Shown here piece after piece: positions 55,188 to 63,965 of a stretch of DNA of 64,000 nucleotides. The stretch spans positions 561,501 through 625,500 of the forward strand of contig NZ_CP097484.1 in NCBI RefSeq assembly GCF_023546765.1. The letters are read 5' to 3'. Position numbers and translations under genes: made by a program. Every line of letters starts with the position of its first letter. The stretch's first letter is position 1. Below the pieces are notes generated by a model. That model did not search any database and had not been told where the DNA came from. It was given only the letters and a program-made list of their open reading frames with translations. This DNA comes from Methylobacterium tardum. Lineage in GTDB: Bacteria; Pseudomonadota; Alphaproteobacteria; Rhizobiales; Beijerinckiaceae.

Positions 55188-55910
55188 TCAGCCGCCGATG
55201 CGGGCCGCGAGGCTCGCCGAGTGGGCGTGCTCGTCGGCAATGTAGGGCAGGGCTTCGGTGGCGAAGCGACGGCCCTGCGCGTTGTCACCCGACTTCGCGT
55301 AGGAATCGTACAGCGCCAGCGTCCGGGCATCGGACCGAGCCTGCTGGTCGATGTAGGTCCGGTCGAACGCGCGGCCCCGCGGGGCGGACTGGAGCTGCGC
55401 AAGGCGCGCCTGACCACGCTCGCCGAGGGCCACACGGCGACCCGGCTCAGCCGGGCTGTTGTCGGCGATGCCGACCGCACCCAGGGCGCCCCCGACGATG
55501 CCGGTGCCGATATTGGCCGCGATCGTCACCGGGGCGAGCACGAGCCCGACCGGGTTGCTCAGATCGGTCCGGATGCCCTGGTTATCCGAGACCACCGAGC
55601 CGTTGCGCGACAGGGAGGTGTTCGGCGGCAGCAGCGCGTCGGTGGTGGCCTTGCGCTCGACCAGGACGCGGTTGGCGTAGTTGCGGACGTGCGGGTTGCG
55701 CGACCGCTGCAGAGCGATGCGGCTCGCCTCGATGCTGGCGGCGTCCGAGCGCAAAGCCTCGGCGCGGAAGGCCGGGGTCTCGGTCGCGGCGGCGCCGACA
55801 CCGTCCTGGTTGGCGAACGGAGACACGCGGATCGGCAGAGCATCCTGCGCGAAGGCCGGCGCAGAGAACACGGCCGAGAGGCCGAGAACGGCGAGCGTCA
55901 TCTTCTTCAT
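55188..55910 (-). CDS. DUF4142-like periplasmic protein
   Basis: A 240-residue protein with a signal peptide (MTLAVLGLSAVFSAPAFAQ). The mature part has two helical halves matching the ferritin-like DUF4142 pattern: AASIEASRIALQRSRNPHVRNYANRVLVERKATTDALL near residues 58-95 and AFDRTYIDQQARSDARTLALYDSYAKSGD in the second half. Between them is an unusual hydrophobic, glycine-rich insert (NPVGLVLAPVTIAANIGTGIVGGALGAVGIAD) that could associate with the membrane. A sigma-EcfG-like promoter lies ~120 bp upstream. Function unknown; stress association is inferred. Confidence 0.85.
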   Translation of the reverse strand: MKKMTLAVLGLSAVFSAPAFAQDALPIRVSPFANQDGVGAAATETPAFRAEALRSDAASIEASRIALQRSRNPHVRNYANRVLVERKATTDALLPPNTSLSRNGSVVSDNQGIRTDLSNPVGLVLAPVTIAANIGTGIVGGALGAVGIADNSPAEPGRRVALGERGQARLAQLQSAPRGRAFDRTYIDQQARSDARTLALYDSYAKSGDNAQGRRFATEALPYIADEHAHSASLAARIGG

Positions 55911-56279
55911 GGCGGAAGTTTATCCCTGACGTTGTTCTTGGGAATGCGAAGACCAGCCGAGAGCCGAGGGGCAGGGCCTCGATGACGGCAGCCTCACCTG
56001 CGCCAAACGAACGTGGCGCGGTCGCCTCCACAACTGGCGCATTTTCATGCTGTTCCATGAAACATCGCGGTTTTCCGCCGACGGATCTTGCCTGAAGACC
56101 GCCACAAGCTTGGCAATATTATCTCAGATCCATGTCGGAAACAGCCGCCGTTACAGATAGTTACAGCCGACGCGCGGCGAAAAGCTCGCAGAAGAGCGCA
56201 GTGAAACCCGGCTTTCGCATCATGAAACTCGCGAAATGCAGGACTGATCTCGGCGCATGGGTTCGGCGTTTCTCGCACG
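55911..56279. other. 369-bp gap between the DUF4142 gene and ruvB
   Basis: Contains a sigma-EcfG-like promoter for the DUF4142 gene (56032-56056) and a short direct repeat TTACAG-ATAG-TTACAG near 56150-56165. It is AT-richer than surroundings. I see no gene here. Confidence 0.55.
56032..56056 (-). promoter_or_regulatory. Sigma-EcfG-like promoter of the DUF4142 gene
   Basis: On the minus strand GGAAC (56056-56052), 17 bp, GTT (56034-56032), matching the GGAAC-N17-GTT core; the base before GTT is A where the consensus has C. The start codon is ~120 bp downstream, leaving a long leader. Confidence 0.55.
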
Positions 56280-57335
56280 TCAATCTTCGTTGTCTTCGAG
56301 CAGCCCGAGTTGCCCGGCCGGGTCACGTTTCGGCACGGCGAGGCCGAGATGGCGGTAGGCGTGCTTGGTGAGGATGCGGCCGCGCGGGGTGCGCTGCACG
56401 AAGCCGCGCTGGATCAGGTAGGGCTCGATGATGTCCTCGATCGCGTCGCGCGGCTCCGACAACGCCGCCCCGATCGTCTCGATGCCCACGGGCCCGCCCC
56501 CGAACGAGCGCGCGATCAGGCTCAGGTACTTGCGGTCCATCACGTCGAGACCCGCCCCGTCCACGTCGAGCAGCTGCAAGGCCCGGTCGGCGATCGCCCG
56601 CGTCACCGTCTCGGCCTCCGCCACCACCGCAAAGTCCCGCACCCGCCGCAGCAGCCGCCCCGCGATCCGCGGCGTGCCCCGCGCCCGCCGGGCGATCTCG
56701 TTGGCGCCCTCCGCCGACATCCCTAAGCCCAAGACCCGCGCGCCGCGCGCCACGATCTGCTCCAGCTCGCCGATCTCGTAGAACTCCAGCCGGATCGGGA
56801 TCCCGAACCGGTCGCGCAGCGGCGTCGTCAGCAGGCCCGCCCGCGTCGTGGCGCCGACCAGCGTGAACTTGGGCAGCTCGATCTTGACCGAGCGCGCCGC
56901 CGGGCCCTCGCCGATGATCAGGTCGAGCTGGTAATCCTCCATGGCCGGGTAGAGGATCTCCTCGACCGCCGGGTTGAGCCGGTGGATCTCGTCGATGAAC
57001 AGCACGTCGCGCTCGTCGAGGTTGGTCAGCTGCGCGGCGAGATCCCCGGCCTTGGCGATCACCGGACCCGACGTCGAGCGGAAGTTCACCCCGAGCTCGC
57101 GCGCCACGATCTGGGCCAGCGTGGTCTTGCCCAGGCCCGGCGGGCCGACGAACAGCACGTGGTCGAGCGCCTGACCGGTCTTCTTCGCCGCCTCGATGAA
57201 GATCTGCATGTTCGCCCGCGCCGCCCGCTGGCCGATGAACTCGGACAGGCTCAGCGGGCGGATCGTCTGATCGACGTCCTCGGTGCGCTTCTCCGGCGTC
57301 AGGAGGGCGTTGGTCGGGGGCTTCGGCTTGCTCAT
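56280..57335 (-). CDS. ruvB: Holliday junction branch migration helicase RuvB
   Basis: A 351-residue AAA+ motor that with RuvA drives branch migration. Walker [10 protein letters not shown], Walker [13 protein letters not shown], sensor 1 [10 protein letters not shown] with the arginine finger RDRFGIP region, and the C-terminal winged helix ([34 protein letters not shown]). The ATG at [11 protein letters not shown] is fixed by family N-terminus. In most relatives it follows ruvC and ruvA; neither is found in the 6.7 kb upstream here. Confidence 0.97.
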   Translation of the reverse strand: MSKPKPPTNALLTPEKRTEDVDQTIRPLSLSEFIGQRAARANMQIFIEAAKKTGQALDHVLFVGPPGLGKTTLAQIVARELGVNFRSTSGPVIAKAGDLAAQLTNLDERDVLFIDEIHRLNPAVEEILYPAMEDYQLDLIIGEGPAARSVKIELPKFTLVGATTRAGLLTTPLRDRFGIPIRLEFYEIGELEQIVARGARVLGLGMSAEGANEIARRARGTPRIAGRLLRRVRDFAVVAEAETVTRAIADRALQLLDVDGAGLDVMDRKYLSLIARSFGGGPVGIETIGAALSEPRDAIEDIIEPYLIQRGFVQRTPRGRILTKHAYRHLGLAVPKRDPAGQLGLLEDNED

Positions 57336-57572
57336 GAACCCTTGCGTGTTGGACCGGACCTTGCCGCACCCGTTCATGGCGCGGTGCAGGGGCTTCCGGC
57401 AGCCGTCGTATCCGGTTTTGTTCCTCCTTACCCGCGAACGCACGGAAATCTAAGCGGTGCTCGGGCGGACGTGCCGCGGCGCACCAACTGTCGCGGACGA
57501 TGAAACCGATTTGGGCGCCCGTGCATTCAAGGAACGATCCCCCAAGCACGGCCGCAGAGCGCTCTTCCCGCC

Positions 57573-57806
57573 ATGATGATCCGTATGTCCGTAGCCGGCG
57601 CGTCCGGCGCCGTTCTCCTCCTGGCCAACCTCACCGCTCAGGCCGCGACAGCCCCGGCCGAGACGAAAGTCGCCGAAGCCGGCGCCCAGGTACATCCCGC
57701 TGCCGTGGTGGAGCGGGACGATGACGCGATCTGCAGCCGGGCACGCCGCCGCCTCTGGATCGAGGGCGAGGGCTGGGTCGTCCGGCGGATCACCACCTGC
57801 CGCTGA
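57573..57806 (+). CDS. Small secreted protein
   Basis: A 77-residue protein with a signal peptide (IRMSVAGASGAVLLLANLTAQA) and a ~50-residue mature part ending in a compact basic stretch (CSRARRRLWIEGEGWVVRRITTCR). Two cysteines, one at each end of that stretch, could form a disulfide in the periplasm, enclosing a Trp-rich loop. Similar tail patterns (C.RR.LW.E.EGWVVRR.T.C) are common in small Methylobacterium proteins, so this is probably a genuine family. It may share a transcript with the next secreted protein. Confidence 0.75.
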   Translation: MMIRMSVAGASGAVLLLANLTAQAATAPAETKVAEAGAQVHPAAVVERDDDAICSRARRRLWIEGEGWVVRRITTCR

Positions 57807-57959
57807 GATCGGCCGCGGCAATCCGAAGGGTGTGGAGTGAGCGTTACGCACTCTCCACGGCTGGAGCGCCGGAACGGCCGGTGGTCCGGTTCGTTCCCCA
57901 GCAGCCCGCCCCAGCATCCGCGCGACCCGGTCGCGCCGACGCGCATCGGAGCCGACGCC

Positions 57960-58337
57960 ATGGCGCCCCGGACGACCCTCGCACTTCTCGCCCTGTTCCT
58001 CGCCGCGCCGGCTTCGGCCCAGGGCTTCCGCGGTGTCGATGCCTATGGTCCGGCCTACGCCGGCGAGGACGGCTTCGCCGGCAACTTCGTGCGCGGGACC
58101 TACATCGGCGCCCCCCTGACGCGCGTGCCGCGCCCGACCCAGATCGTTCCCGCGCCGTGGAGCTACGGCACATATGGGATTCCGACGGTGACGGGCATCG
58201 CGGCGCCTCCGGCCGCGCAGCCGACCCTGACGGTCATCAATGTCGGCGACTCGACCGCGCGTCATCGCGGGCGCGAGACTGCTGGCGGTCGGCCCTCCGG
58301 CCCTCAGATCATCTCGGTTCAGGTTCCCCGGCGCTGA
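57960..58337 (+). CDS. Secreted protein of unknown function
   Basis: A 125-residue protein with a signal peptide (RTTLALLALFLAAPASAQ). The mature part is Gly/Tyr/Pro-rich (VDAYGPAYAGEDGFAGNFVRG, WSYGTYGIPTVTGIAAPP) with a basic tail and no cysteines; it may be a surface or matrix-associated protein. The start at MAPRTTLAL is chosen because it is directly followed by the signal sequence; an upstream in-frame ATG would add 41 unrelated residues. The last 29 bp overlap the convergent hypothetical gene. Confidence 0.65.
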   Translation: MAPRTTLALLALFLAAPASAQGFRGVDAYGPAYAGEDGFAGNFVRGTYIGAPLTRVPRPTQIVPAPWSYGTYGIPTVTGIAAPPAAQPTLTVINVGDSTARHRGRETAGGRPSGPQIISVQVPRR

Positions 58338-58665
58338 GCGCGGCGTACCACTCCGCATAGGGGGTGGTGCGGACCATGCGCCGGTTGAGATCCGGCGCAC
58401 CGTCCTGCCACCAGACCGGCCCGCGCTCGCCAAGCGCGACCTTGGCGGCGTCAACCTCGGCGCGGGCGGCGGTCAACGCCTCCGCCGCGCCGGCATCGTT
58501 GTCGCGCTCGGCCTGCTTGGCCGCCTTCACGGCCCGGCGTGCTGCCATCAGCCGTACGATCAGCGCCTGCCGCTCTTCCGGAGACAAATTGGGATCTGTC
58601 CGCCGCCAAAGTCGATCACGGACAACGATATAGCGCTGGTCGGGAGTGGTTATGGCCGCGCTCAT
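58309..58665 (-). CDS. Conserved hypothetical protein
   Basis: A 118-residue soluble protein, helical and charged. The N-terminal block RYIVVRDRLWRRTDPNLSPEERQALIVRLMAARRAV and the C-terminal WWQDGAPDLNRRMVRTTPYAEWYAAL look strongly conserved in type, and I recognise the pattern from hypothetical proteins in Rhizobiales and beta-proteobacteria. No catalytic motif is visible; the Trp/Arg-rich C-terminus suggests a nucleic-acid or nucleotide contact, which is only inference. It is divergent from the GGDEF gene. Confidence 0.8.
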   Translation of the reverse strand: MSAAITTPDQRYIVVRDRLWRRTDPNLSPEERQALIVRLMAARRAVKAAKQAERDNDAGAAEALTAARAEVDAAKVALGERGPVWWQDGAPDLNRRMVRTTPYAEWYAALSAGEPEPR

Positions 58666-58738
58666 CCTGAAATCCAGACCGTTTGGGTCGGGTTAAGTCT
58701 TCCGGCTTACACCGCGGATATCAATCCCGGGTCACGCC

Positions 58739-59635
58739 ATGCAGATCGTCATCGTCGACTCGAGCCGCGTCGTGCTCCAGATCATCGCCTCGCTGATCGA
58801 GCCGCGGGGTCACGACGTGCACGCCTTCACGGATTCCGCGCAGGCCTTGGACTTCCTCGCCGCGACGCCGGCGGTCCGGGTCCTGATAACAAGCCTTGAG
58901 GTTCGGCCGCTCTGCGGGCTCGAGCTCTGCTGGTCGGCGCGCCTGCTCGCCGAGGGGCGCGGCCCCCTGCACGTCATCACCATGTCGTCGGCGCGCAACG
59001 TCCGCAGCCTGGCCGAGGCGCTCGACAGTGGCGCCGACGATTTCATCGAGAAGCCGCCCAGCGCCGAGGAGCTGAACGCGCGGCTCCGGGCGGCCGAGCG
59101 CCTGATCACGATGCAGGAGGAACTGATCCGTCTGGCGGAGACGGATCCGCTGACCGGTTCCTACAACCGGCGTGCCTTCTTCAACCGCGCGCGGAAAGCT
59201 GCCGAGCAGAGCCGGCGTTCCGGCGGCGTTTCGGCCATTCTGCTCGATATCGATCACTTCAAGCGGATCAACGACGAGCACGGGCACGATGTCGGCGACG
59301 TCGCCATCAAGGCCGTGGCCGATCTGATCTCCGGGGCCGGCATCGCCGGCCGACTCGGCGGCGAGGAATTCGCCGTCATCCTGCCGGGATGCGGTCTCTC
59401 CCTGGCTCTCGCGCGCGCCGAAAGCCTGCGTGTGGGCGTTCAGGCGCTCCACATCCTGGGCAGCAAGGGCCCGATCCGGCTGACCTGCAGCTTCGGTGTC
59501 AGCAGCTGGGTCGACGGCGACAGCGTCGAGGCCCTGATCAAGCGTGCCGACGTCGCGCTTTATGCGGCCAAGAGCGGCGGCCGCAATCAGGTGGTCCCGT
59601 ATCAGGGTCATGACGGCGTGGCGGTCGCCAGTTGA
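58739..59635 (+). CDS. Response-regulator-like diguanylate cyclase (REC-GGDEF)
   Basis: A 298-residue protein with an N-terminal receiver-like domain (residues 1-120) and a C-terminal GGDEF domain (~135-290). The cyclase signature is intact as RLGGEEF at residues 205-211 with LLDIDHFKRINDEHGHDVGD for metal and GTP binding, so it should make c-di-GMP; the inhibitory RxxD site is absent. In the receiver, D7 and K105 (FIEKPP) remain but the phosphoacceptor position reads L-I-T-S-L (residues 49-53) instead of an Asp, so control is probably not by phosphorylation. A LuxR regulator follows 212 bp later. Confidence 0.9.
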   Translation: MQIVIVDSSRVVLQIIASLIEPRGHDVHAFTDSAQALDFLAATPAVRVLITSLEVRPLCGLELCWSARLLAEGRGPLHVITMSSARNVRSLAEALDSGADDFIEKPPSAEELNARLRAAERLITMQEELIRLAETDPLTGSYNRRAFFNRARKAAEQSRRSGGVSAILLDIDHFKRINDEHGHDVGDVAIKAVADLISGAGIAGRLGGEEFAVILPGCGLSLALARAESLRVGVQALHILGSKGPIRLTCSFGVSSWVDGDSVEALIKRADVALYAAKSGGRNQVVPYQGHDGVAVAS

Positions 59636-59645
59636 AACAGCCCGA

Positions 59646-59664
59646 CTGTCCCAGATCGGCACAG
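59646..59664. promoter_or_regulatory. Dyad element, copy A, upstream of the LuxR gene
   Basis: CTGTCCC-AGATC-GGCACAG: a 19-bp dyad with six of seven arm positions complementary. It begins 11 bp after the GGDEF stop and shares the core CCCAGATCGG with copy B. It may be an operator or part of the GGDEF gene's 3' end. Confidence 0.45.
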
Positions 59665-59686
59665 CCGGATCAGCACATCCCGGCAC

Positions 59687-59705
59687 CTGCCCCAGATCGG
59701 GGCAG
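59687..59705. promoter_or_regulatory. Dyad element, copy B, upstream of the LuxR gene
   Basis: CTGCCCC-AGATC-GGGGCAG: a perfect 7+7 bp dyad with a 5-bp centre. It starts exactly 41 bp after the start of copy A (about four helical turns), the layout of a pair of protein-binding sites on one face of the DNA. The LuxR start codon is ~142 bp downstream. Confidence 0.5.
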
Positions 59706-59847
59706 GAATTCGCCCAGGTGCGGCGAACGTGCATCGATTCTGCCAATATAAAGCTTAATATTCGCCCGTTCTGACTGGAACGGTTCTTGGAACTTGGCCT
59801 TCGATCCCGGCCACCTGTACCATGTCGGGAGAGAAAGGTGCGAGGTC

Positions 59848-60537
59848 ATGAGTACGGCCGTTGGCGTCCTGATCCTGGATGAGCCGCAGGACCTGAGCGC
59901 GACTGTTCGCGCCACTCTGGAGCACATGCCGGAATTTCACACGATCGGCGAGGCAGACCTGGAACAGGCCGGTGCCGGGAGCGCGGTCGCGCTGATCTTC
60001 CTGGATGAGATCCGGCTGGCCGATGGGATCGCACGCCTCGTCGGTCTGAAGGAGCGCCAGCCGAACCTGCGCACGCTGGTGGCGTTCGGCGCCCTCACCG
60101 CCGACGACCTGCGCGCCCTCCTGGCTGCGGGCGCCGATGCCTTTGTCGCCCGCTCGAAGTCGCCGCGGGACCTCGGTGCCGCGCTGCTCGCGCTCGCGGA
60201 GGGCTCCGAGTGTCTGGTGCCGCCGGAGCAGCCCTTGCCCATGCCGACCGGTCCCGGCGACAGCCTCGGGCTGACACCGCGTGAGGCCGAGGTACTGCGT
60301 TTCCTCAGCTCGGGCTTCAGCAACAAGGAGGTCGCACGGCGGCTCGCCCTCAGCGTCCGGACGGTTGAGACCCACCGCCTCAACCTGCGCCGCAAGACCC
60401 AGACCGGGCGGCTGAAGGACTTGGTCTCTCTCGCGCGTCAGCTCGGCCTCGCGCCGGTGGTGGACAGCGGCGAGCAGGCCCGGCGCGGCACGACCAGCGG
60501 GCCCGCGTCGAGCAACGACAATTCGTTCCGGCACTGA
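59848..60537 (+). CDS. LuxR-family response-regulator-like transcription factor
   Basis: A 229-residue NarL/FixJ-type protein. The N-terminal ~120 residues form a receiver-like fold (VGVLILDEPQDL, ALIFLDEIRLADG with a candidate phospho-Asp, FVARSKSPRDLGAAL with the conserved Lys). The C-terminus has a complete LuxR helix-turn-helix (LTPREAEVLRFLSSGFSNKEVARRLALSVRTVETHRLNLRRK). The start at MSTAVGVL is supported by GAGG before the ATG; a TTG 18 codons upstream is also open. The pair of dyads upstream may be its own operators. Confidence 0.88.
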   Translation: MSTAVGVLILDEPQDLSATVRATLEHMPEFHTIGEADLEQAGAGSAVALIFLDEIRLADGIARLVGLKERQPNLRTLVAFGALTADDLRALLAAGADAFVARSKSPRDLGAALLALAEGSECLVPPEQPLPMPTGPGDSLGLTPREAEVLRFLSSGFSNKEVARRLALSVRTVETHRLNLRRKTQTGRLKDLVSLARQLGLAPVVDSGEQARRGTTSGPASSNDNSFRH

Positions 60538-60577
60538 CCGGGACAGCGAGCGGGCTCGTCGGGGGTGCAGGACAGCG

Positions 60578-61840
60578 TCAGGCGGCGCCGGCCTGCTGTC
60601 TTCCCTGAGCGCGCGATCGCGGCTTCTCCTTCGCGGCCGATGGAGTGCGGGCGGCACCCGATCTCTTCGCTGCCGCTTTGGCGGCGGGCTTGCCGCGCCC
60701 TGTCTTCGCGTTCGGGCCCTGCGTCGCCGCGGGCTTGACCAGTTGCCCCGCGCGGACGTCGTCCTCGGCCGCGGCCAGCCGCGACTGGAGCAGCCCGAGG
60801 ACTGCGGCCTCCTCGGGTCGAAGGCTCGATAGATCCTCACTCAACTCCGACTCGACCGCGTCCTTCACCTGAAGGAGCAGGCCGCCCTCCAGGTAGCAAT
60901 CGAGAACCTGAGGATGGATATAGCATTTGCGGCAGATCGTCGGCGTGTTGCCGAGGCGGCTGGCGACGCTCTCGATTGCAGCCCGAAGATTGCGCTTGGC
61001 GCCAGCCTCGCTGTCGAAGCTCTCGAACTCGCGCAGGGCCAGGGCGGCCAGGACCGTGCCGGCCCAGGTCCGGAAATCCTTGGCGGTGAAGTCCTCGCCG
61101 GTGATCTCGCGCAGATACGCGTTGACGTCCGACGAGGTCACGTCGCGCTGGGTGCCGTCCGCGTCGAGATACTGGAACAGCTCCTGACCGGGGAGGTCCT
61201 GGCAGGCCTTCACGATCCGGGCGACGCGCCGGTCCTTGAGCGAGACGTCCCAGGTCTTGCCGCTCTTGCCCTTGAATCGGAACGACAGGGCCGCACCCTC
61301 GATCCGGACATGGGGATCGCGCAAGGTGGTGAGCCCGTAGCTCTTGTTGGTGCGCGCGTAGTCGTCGTTGCCGACGCGGATCAGCGTCGTCTCGAGGAGG
61401 TGGACCACCGTGGCCAGCACCTTCTCGCGCGAGAGGCCCGGCCGCTTCATGTCGGCATCGACCCGCCGACGGATGTCGGGCAGGGCGTTCGCGAAGGCCA
61501 TGATGCGCGAGAACTTGTTGGCCTCCCGCGCCTGCCGGAAATCCGGATGGTAGCGGTACTGCTTCCGGCCCTTGGCGTCCCGGCCGGTCGCCTGGATGTG
61601 GCCGTTGCTGCGTGGGCAGATCCAGACATCCGTATAGGCCGGCGGCACCGCGAGGGACCGGATGCGGGCCAGAATTTTCTGGTCCCGAACCGGTGCGCCC
61701 TTCGCGTCGAGGTAGCGGAAGCCGGTGCCGCTGCGCTTGCGTGTCAGGCCCGGCCGGCTATCGCCGACATAGACCAGCCCGGCCTCCTCCGCCGCCGCGC
61801 GCAGGTCTCCGCCGCTCTCGACCGTCCCGACATCCGCCAT
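60578..61840 (-). CDS. DNA topoisomerase IB (poxvirus/bacterial type)
   Basis: A 420-residue type IB topoisomerase relaxing supercoils by a 3'-phosphotyrosine intermediate. The catalytic residues are in RVGNDDYARTNKSYGLTTLRDPHV (Arg), SLKDRRVARIVKACQDLPGQELFQY (Arg/Lys region), DFRTWAGTVLAALALRE (Trp/Arg) and TICRKCYIHPQVLDCY, which carries the nucleophilic tyrosine. The last ~60 residues are a Lys/Ala/Arg/Pro-rich tail (KTGRGKPAAKAAAKRSGAARTPSAAKEKPRSRAQG) that should bind DNA non-specifically. Bacterial members are common in Rhizobiales. It is divergent from the glycosyltransferase gene. Confidence 0.93.
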   Translation of the reverse strand: MADVGTVESGGDLRAAAEEAGLVYVGDSRPGLTRKRSGTGFRYLDAKGAPVRDQKILARIRSLAVPPAYTDVWICPRSNGHIQATGRDAKGRKQYRYHPDFRQAREANKFSRIMAFANALPDIRRRVDADMKRPGLSREKVLATVVHLLETTLIRVGNDDYARTNKSYGLTTLRDPHVRIEGAALSFRFKGKSGKTWDVSLKDRRVARIVKACQDLPGQELFQYLDADGTQRDVTSSDVNAYLREITGEDFTAKDFRTWAGTVLAALALREFESFDSEAGAKRNLRAAIESVASRLGNTPTICRKCYIHPQVLDCYLEGGLLLQVKDAVESELSEDLSSLRPEEAAVLGLLQSRLAAAEDDVRAGQLVKPAATQGPNAKTGRGKPAAKAAAKRSGAARTPSAAKEKPRSRAQGRQQAGAA

Positions 61841-61976
61841 CGCCTGCCCCTCCCGATTACGCCGCCGGGCTGCACGCCCCGCGAGAAGGCCTTGGTCAAC
61901 CGGCTGCGTGGGCCGGCCGTTCCGGGCCTGCGCATCCGCCGCAGGATGCGCCGCGGGGGCGTGTTAGAGGATCGCC

Positions 61977-63140
61977 ATGGCCTCTGAATCCGCCTCAGAA
62001 AACCTGCCGGCCCCGATGCGGCGCCTCGTCTTCGTCGTGACCGAGGACTGGTTCTTCGCCTCGCACTTCCTGCCGATGGCGCGGGCCGCCGTGGCCATGG
62101 GCCTGGCGGTGGCGGTCGTCACCCGGGTCCGGGCGCACCGCGCCGCCATCGAGGCGACCGGCGCGCAGGTGGTGCCCCTGGAGGCGGAACGGGCGAGCCT
62201 CAACCCCATGGCCGCCGGCTACGCGGCCGGTCAGCTCGCCGCGATCCTGAAGGCGCTCCGGGCCGACATCGTCCACTGCATCGCCCTGCGCGGCATTTTG
62301 GTCGGCGGCACGGCCGCCGCCATGGCGGGCATCCCAGCCCGGGTCTATGCGCTGACCGGGCTCGGCCTCATGGGTGCCCGGCAGGACCGGATCGGGCGGG
62401 CGGCCCGGCTCGGCTTGCGGGCGCTGATCCGCGGCCCGCTGGCCTCGACGCGCACCCGCTTCCTGTTCGAGAACCCGGACGATGCCCGCGCCCTCGGCCT
62501 CGATCCGCTGGACCAATCGGTCACGGTGATCGGCGGCGCCGGAGTCGATCCGGCGGACTTCGTGCCCCATCCGCTGCCGGCGATGCCGCCGTTGCGGGTG
62601 GCCGTCGTGGCCCGCATGCTGTGGTCGAAGGGCGTGGACGTGGCCGTGGAGGCGGTCCGCCTCGCCCGCGCGCAGGGCGCGCCGGTCGAGCTCGACCTCT
62701 TCGGCGCGCCGGATCCGTCGAACCGGCGCGCGATCGCCGAGGCGACGCTGCGGGATTGGAGCCGCGACGGCGTCGCGTGGCACGGACCGACGGCCGATGT
62801 CGCCTCGGTCTGGGCCCATCACCACGTCGCGTGCCTGCCCTCCCGGGGCGGCGAGGGCCTGCCGCGGACGTTACTGGAGGCCGCCTCCTGCGGCCGGGCC
62901 CTGGTCGCGTCGGACGTCCCGGGCTGCCGCAGCCTCGTGCGCGACGGTGTCGAGGGTTTGCTCGTCCCGCCGGACGACGCGCCCGCCCTGGCGCGTGTCC
63001 TCGTACGGCTGAGCGGCGACGCCCGCCTTGTCGCCGACCTGGGCGCGGCGGCGCGGTCGCGGATCGAGACCGGCGGCTTCACCGAGGCCGCGGTGACCGA
63101 CAGCGTCCGCGCCGTCTGGCGCGACCTGCTGGACGCCTGA
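61977..63140 (+). CDS. Glycosyltransferase (GT4/GT-B type)
   Basis: A 387-residue GT-B-fold enzyme. The N-terminal half begins with LVFVVTEDWFFASHFLPMARAA (acceptor side). The C-terminal half has the nucleotide-sugar site: PPLRVAVVARMLWSKGVDVAVEAV, then GGEGLPRTLLEAASCGRALVASDVPGCRSLV with the E-x7-E pair typical of GT4. It probably builds cell-surface glycan. AGAGGATC before the ATG supports the start. The next gene starts two bases after its stop, so the two are co-transcribed. Confidence 0.92.
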   Translation: MASESASENLPAPMRRLVFVVTEDWFFASHFLPMARAAVAMGLAVAVVTRVRAHRAAIEATGAQVVPLEAERASLNPMAAGYAAGQLAAILKALRADIVHCIALRGILVGGTAAAMAGIPARVYALTGLGLMGARQDRIGRAARLGLRALIRGPLASTRTRFLFENPDDARALGLDPLDQSVTVIGGAGVDPADFVPHPLPAMPPLRVAVVARMLWSKGVDVAVEAVRLARAQGAPVELDLFGAPDPSNRRAIAEATLRDWSRDGVAWHGPTADVASVWAHHHVACLPSRGGEGLPRTLLEAASCGRALVASDVPGCRSLVRDGVEGLLVPPDDAPALARVLVRLSGDARLVADLGAAARSRIETGGFTEAAVTDSVRAVWRDLLDA

Positions 63141-63142
63141 TC

Positions 63143-63802
63143 ATGCACGCGCCCGACGATCCGACCCGATTCATCCGCGCCAACACCCGCCTGCTGCCCG
63201 TGCCCCACGCCCCCGAGATCCGGCTCCACGTGGCCGACGAGGCGACCGCCTTGTGGCAACGGACCGAGGAGGAGTTGCAGACGATCGGCCTGCCGCCGCC
63301 GTTCTGGGCCTTCGCCTGGGCGGGCGGACAGGCCCTCGCCCGCTATGTCCTCGATCACCCCGATGTCGTAGCGGGCGCGCGGGTGGTGGATTTCGCCTCG
63401 GGTTCCGGCCTGGTGGCGATCGCCGCGGCGCGTGCCGGTGCGCGGCATGTCATCGCCAGCGACCTGGACCCGTTCGCCGTGGCGGCGATCCATCTGAACG
63501 CCGCCGCCAACGCCGTCGCAGACCGCATCGCGGCCGTGTCCGGCAATCTCCTCGAGACGGATCCCGGGGTCGATCTCGTCCTGGCGGCCGACGTCTTCTA
63601 CGAGCGCGACCTCGCCGAAGCCGTGACGGGATGGCTCACCGGCCTCCAGGCGAAGGGCACCACGGTTCTGATCGGCGATCCGGGCCGGACGTACCTGCCG
63701 CGGGACCGGCTCGAATGCCTGGTGACCTACGCGGTGCCCGTCTCGCGATCCCTGGAAGATTCCGAGATCAAGCGCAGCCACGTCTGGAGGCTGCGGCCGT
63801 GA
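63143..63802 (+). CDS. Class I SAM methyltransferase (ETF-beta lysine methyltransferase-like)
   Basis: A 219-residue Rossmann-fold methyltransferase. SAM motif I is ARVVDFASGSGLVAIAAARAG, followed by HVIASDLDPFAVAAIHLNAAANAV and LVLAADVFYERDLAEAV (post-motif acidic D.F). The N-terminal PFWAFAWAGGQALARYVL matches the nicotinamide/ETF-beta lysine methyltransferase (METTL20-like) group, whose members methylate lysines on electron-transfer flavoprotein or ribosomal protein. It is in an operon with the upstream glycosyltransferase, but the two need not act together. Confidence 0.88.
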   Translation: MHAPDDPTRFIRANTRLLPVPHAPEIRLHVADEATALWQRTEEELQTIGLPPPFWAFAWAGGQALARYVLDHPDVVAGARVVDFASGSGLVAIAAARAGARHVIASDLDPFAVAAIHLNAAANAVADRIAAVSGNLLETDPGVDLVLAADVFYERDLAEAVTGWLTGLQAKGTTVLIGDPGRTYLPRDRLECLVTYAVPVSRSLEDSEIKRSHVWRLRP

Positions 63803-63965
63803 GGCTTCGTCGTTCTGCAACGAAATGGCGGCGGCGCGCGGATGCGCCGAGTGTTCATCCGGAGGGGTAATGCGCTACCGTCATGAGGCCCGAGGCGCGT
63901 CCGTTGCACGCGCCGGATGTGTGCGCAGTCCCGCATCGGGGCGTCCTGCGGCGGAAAGGTTCCCG

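Noticed and set aside
59636..59847. Twin hairpins as a pair of intrinsic terminators of the GGDEF gene
   Set aside because: Neither is followed by a T-tract; operator use is at least as likely, so they are listed as regulatory dyads.
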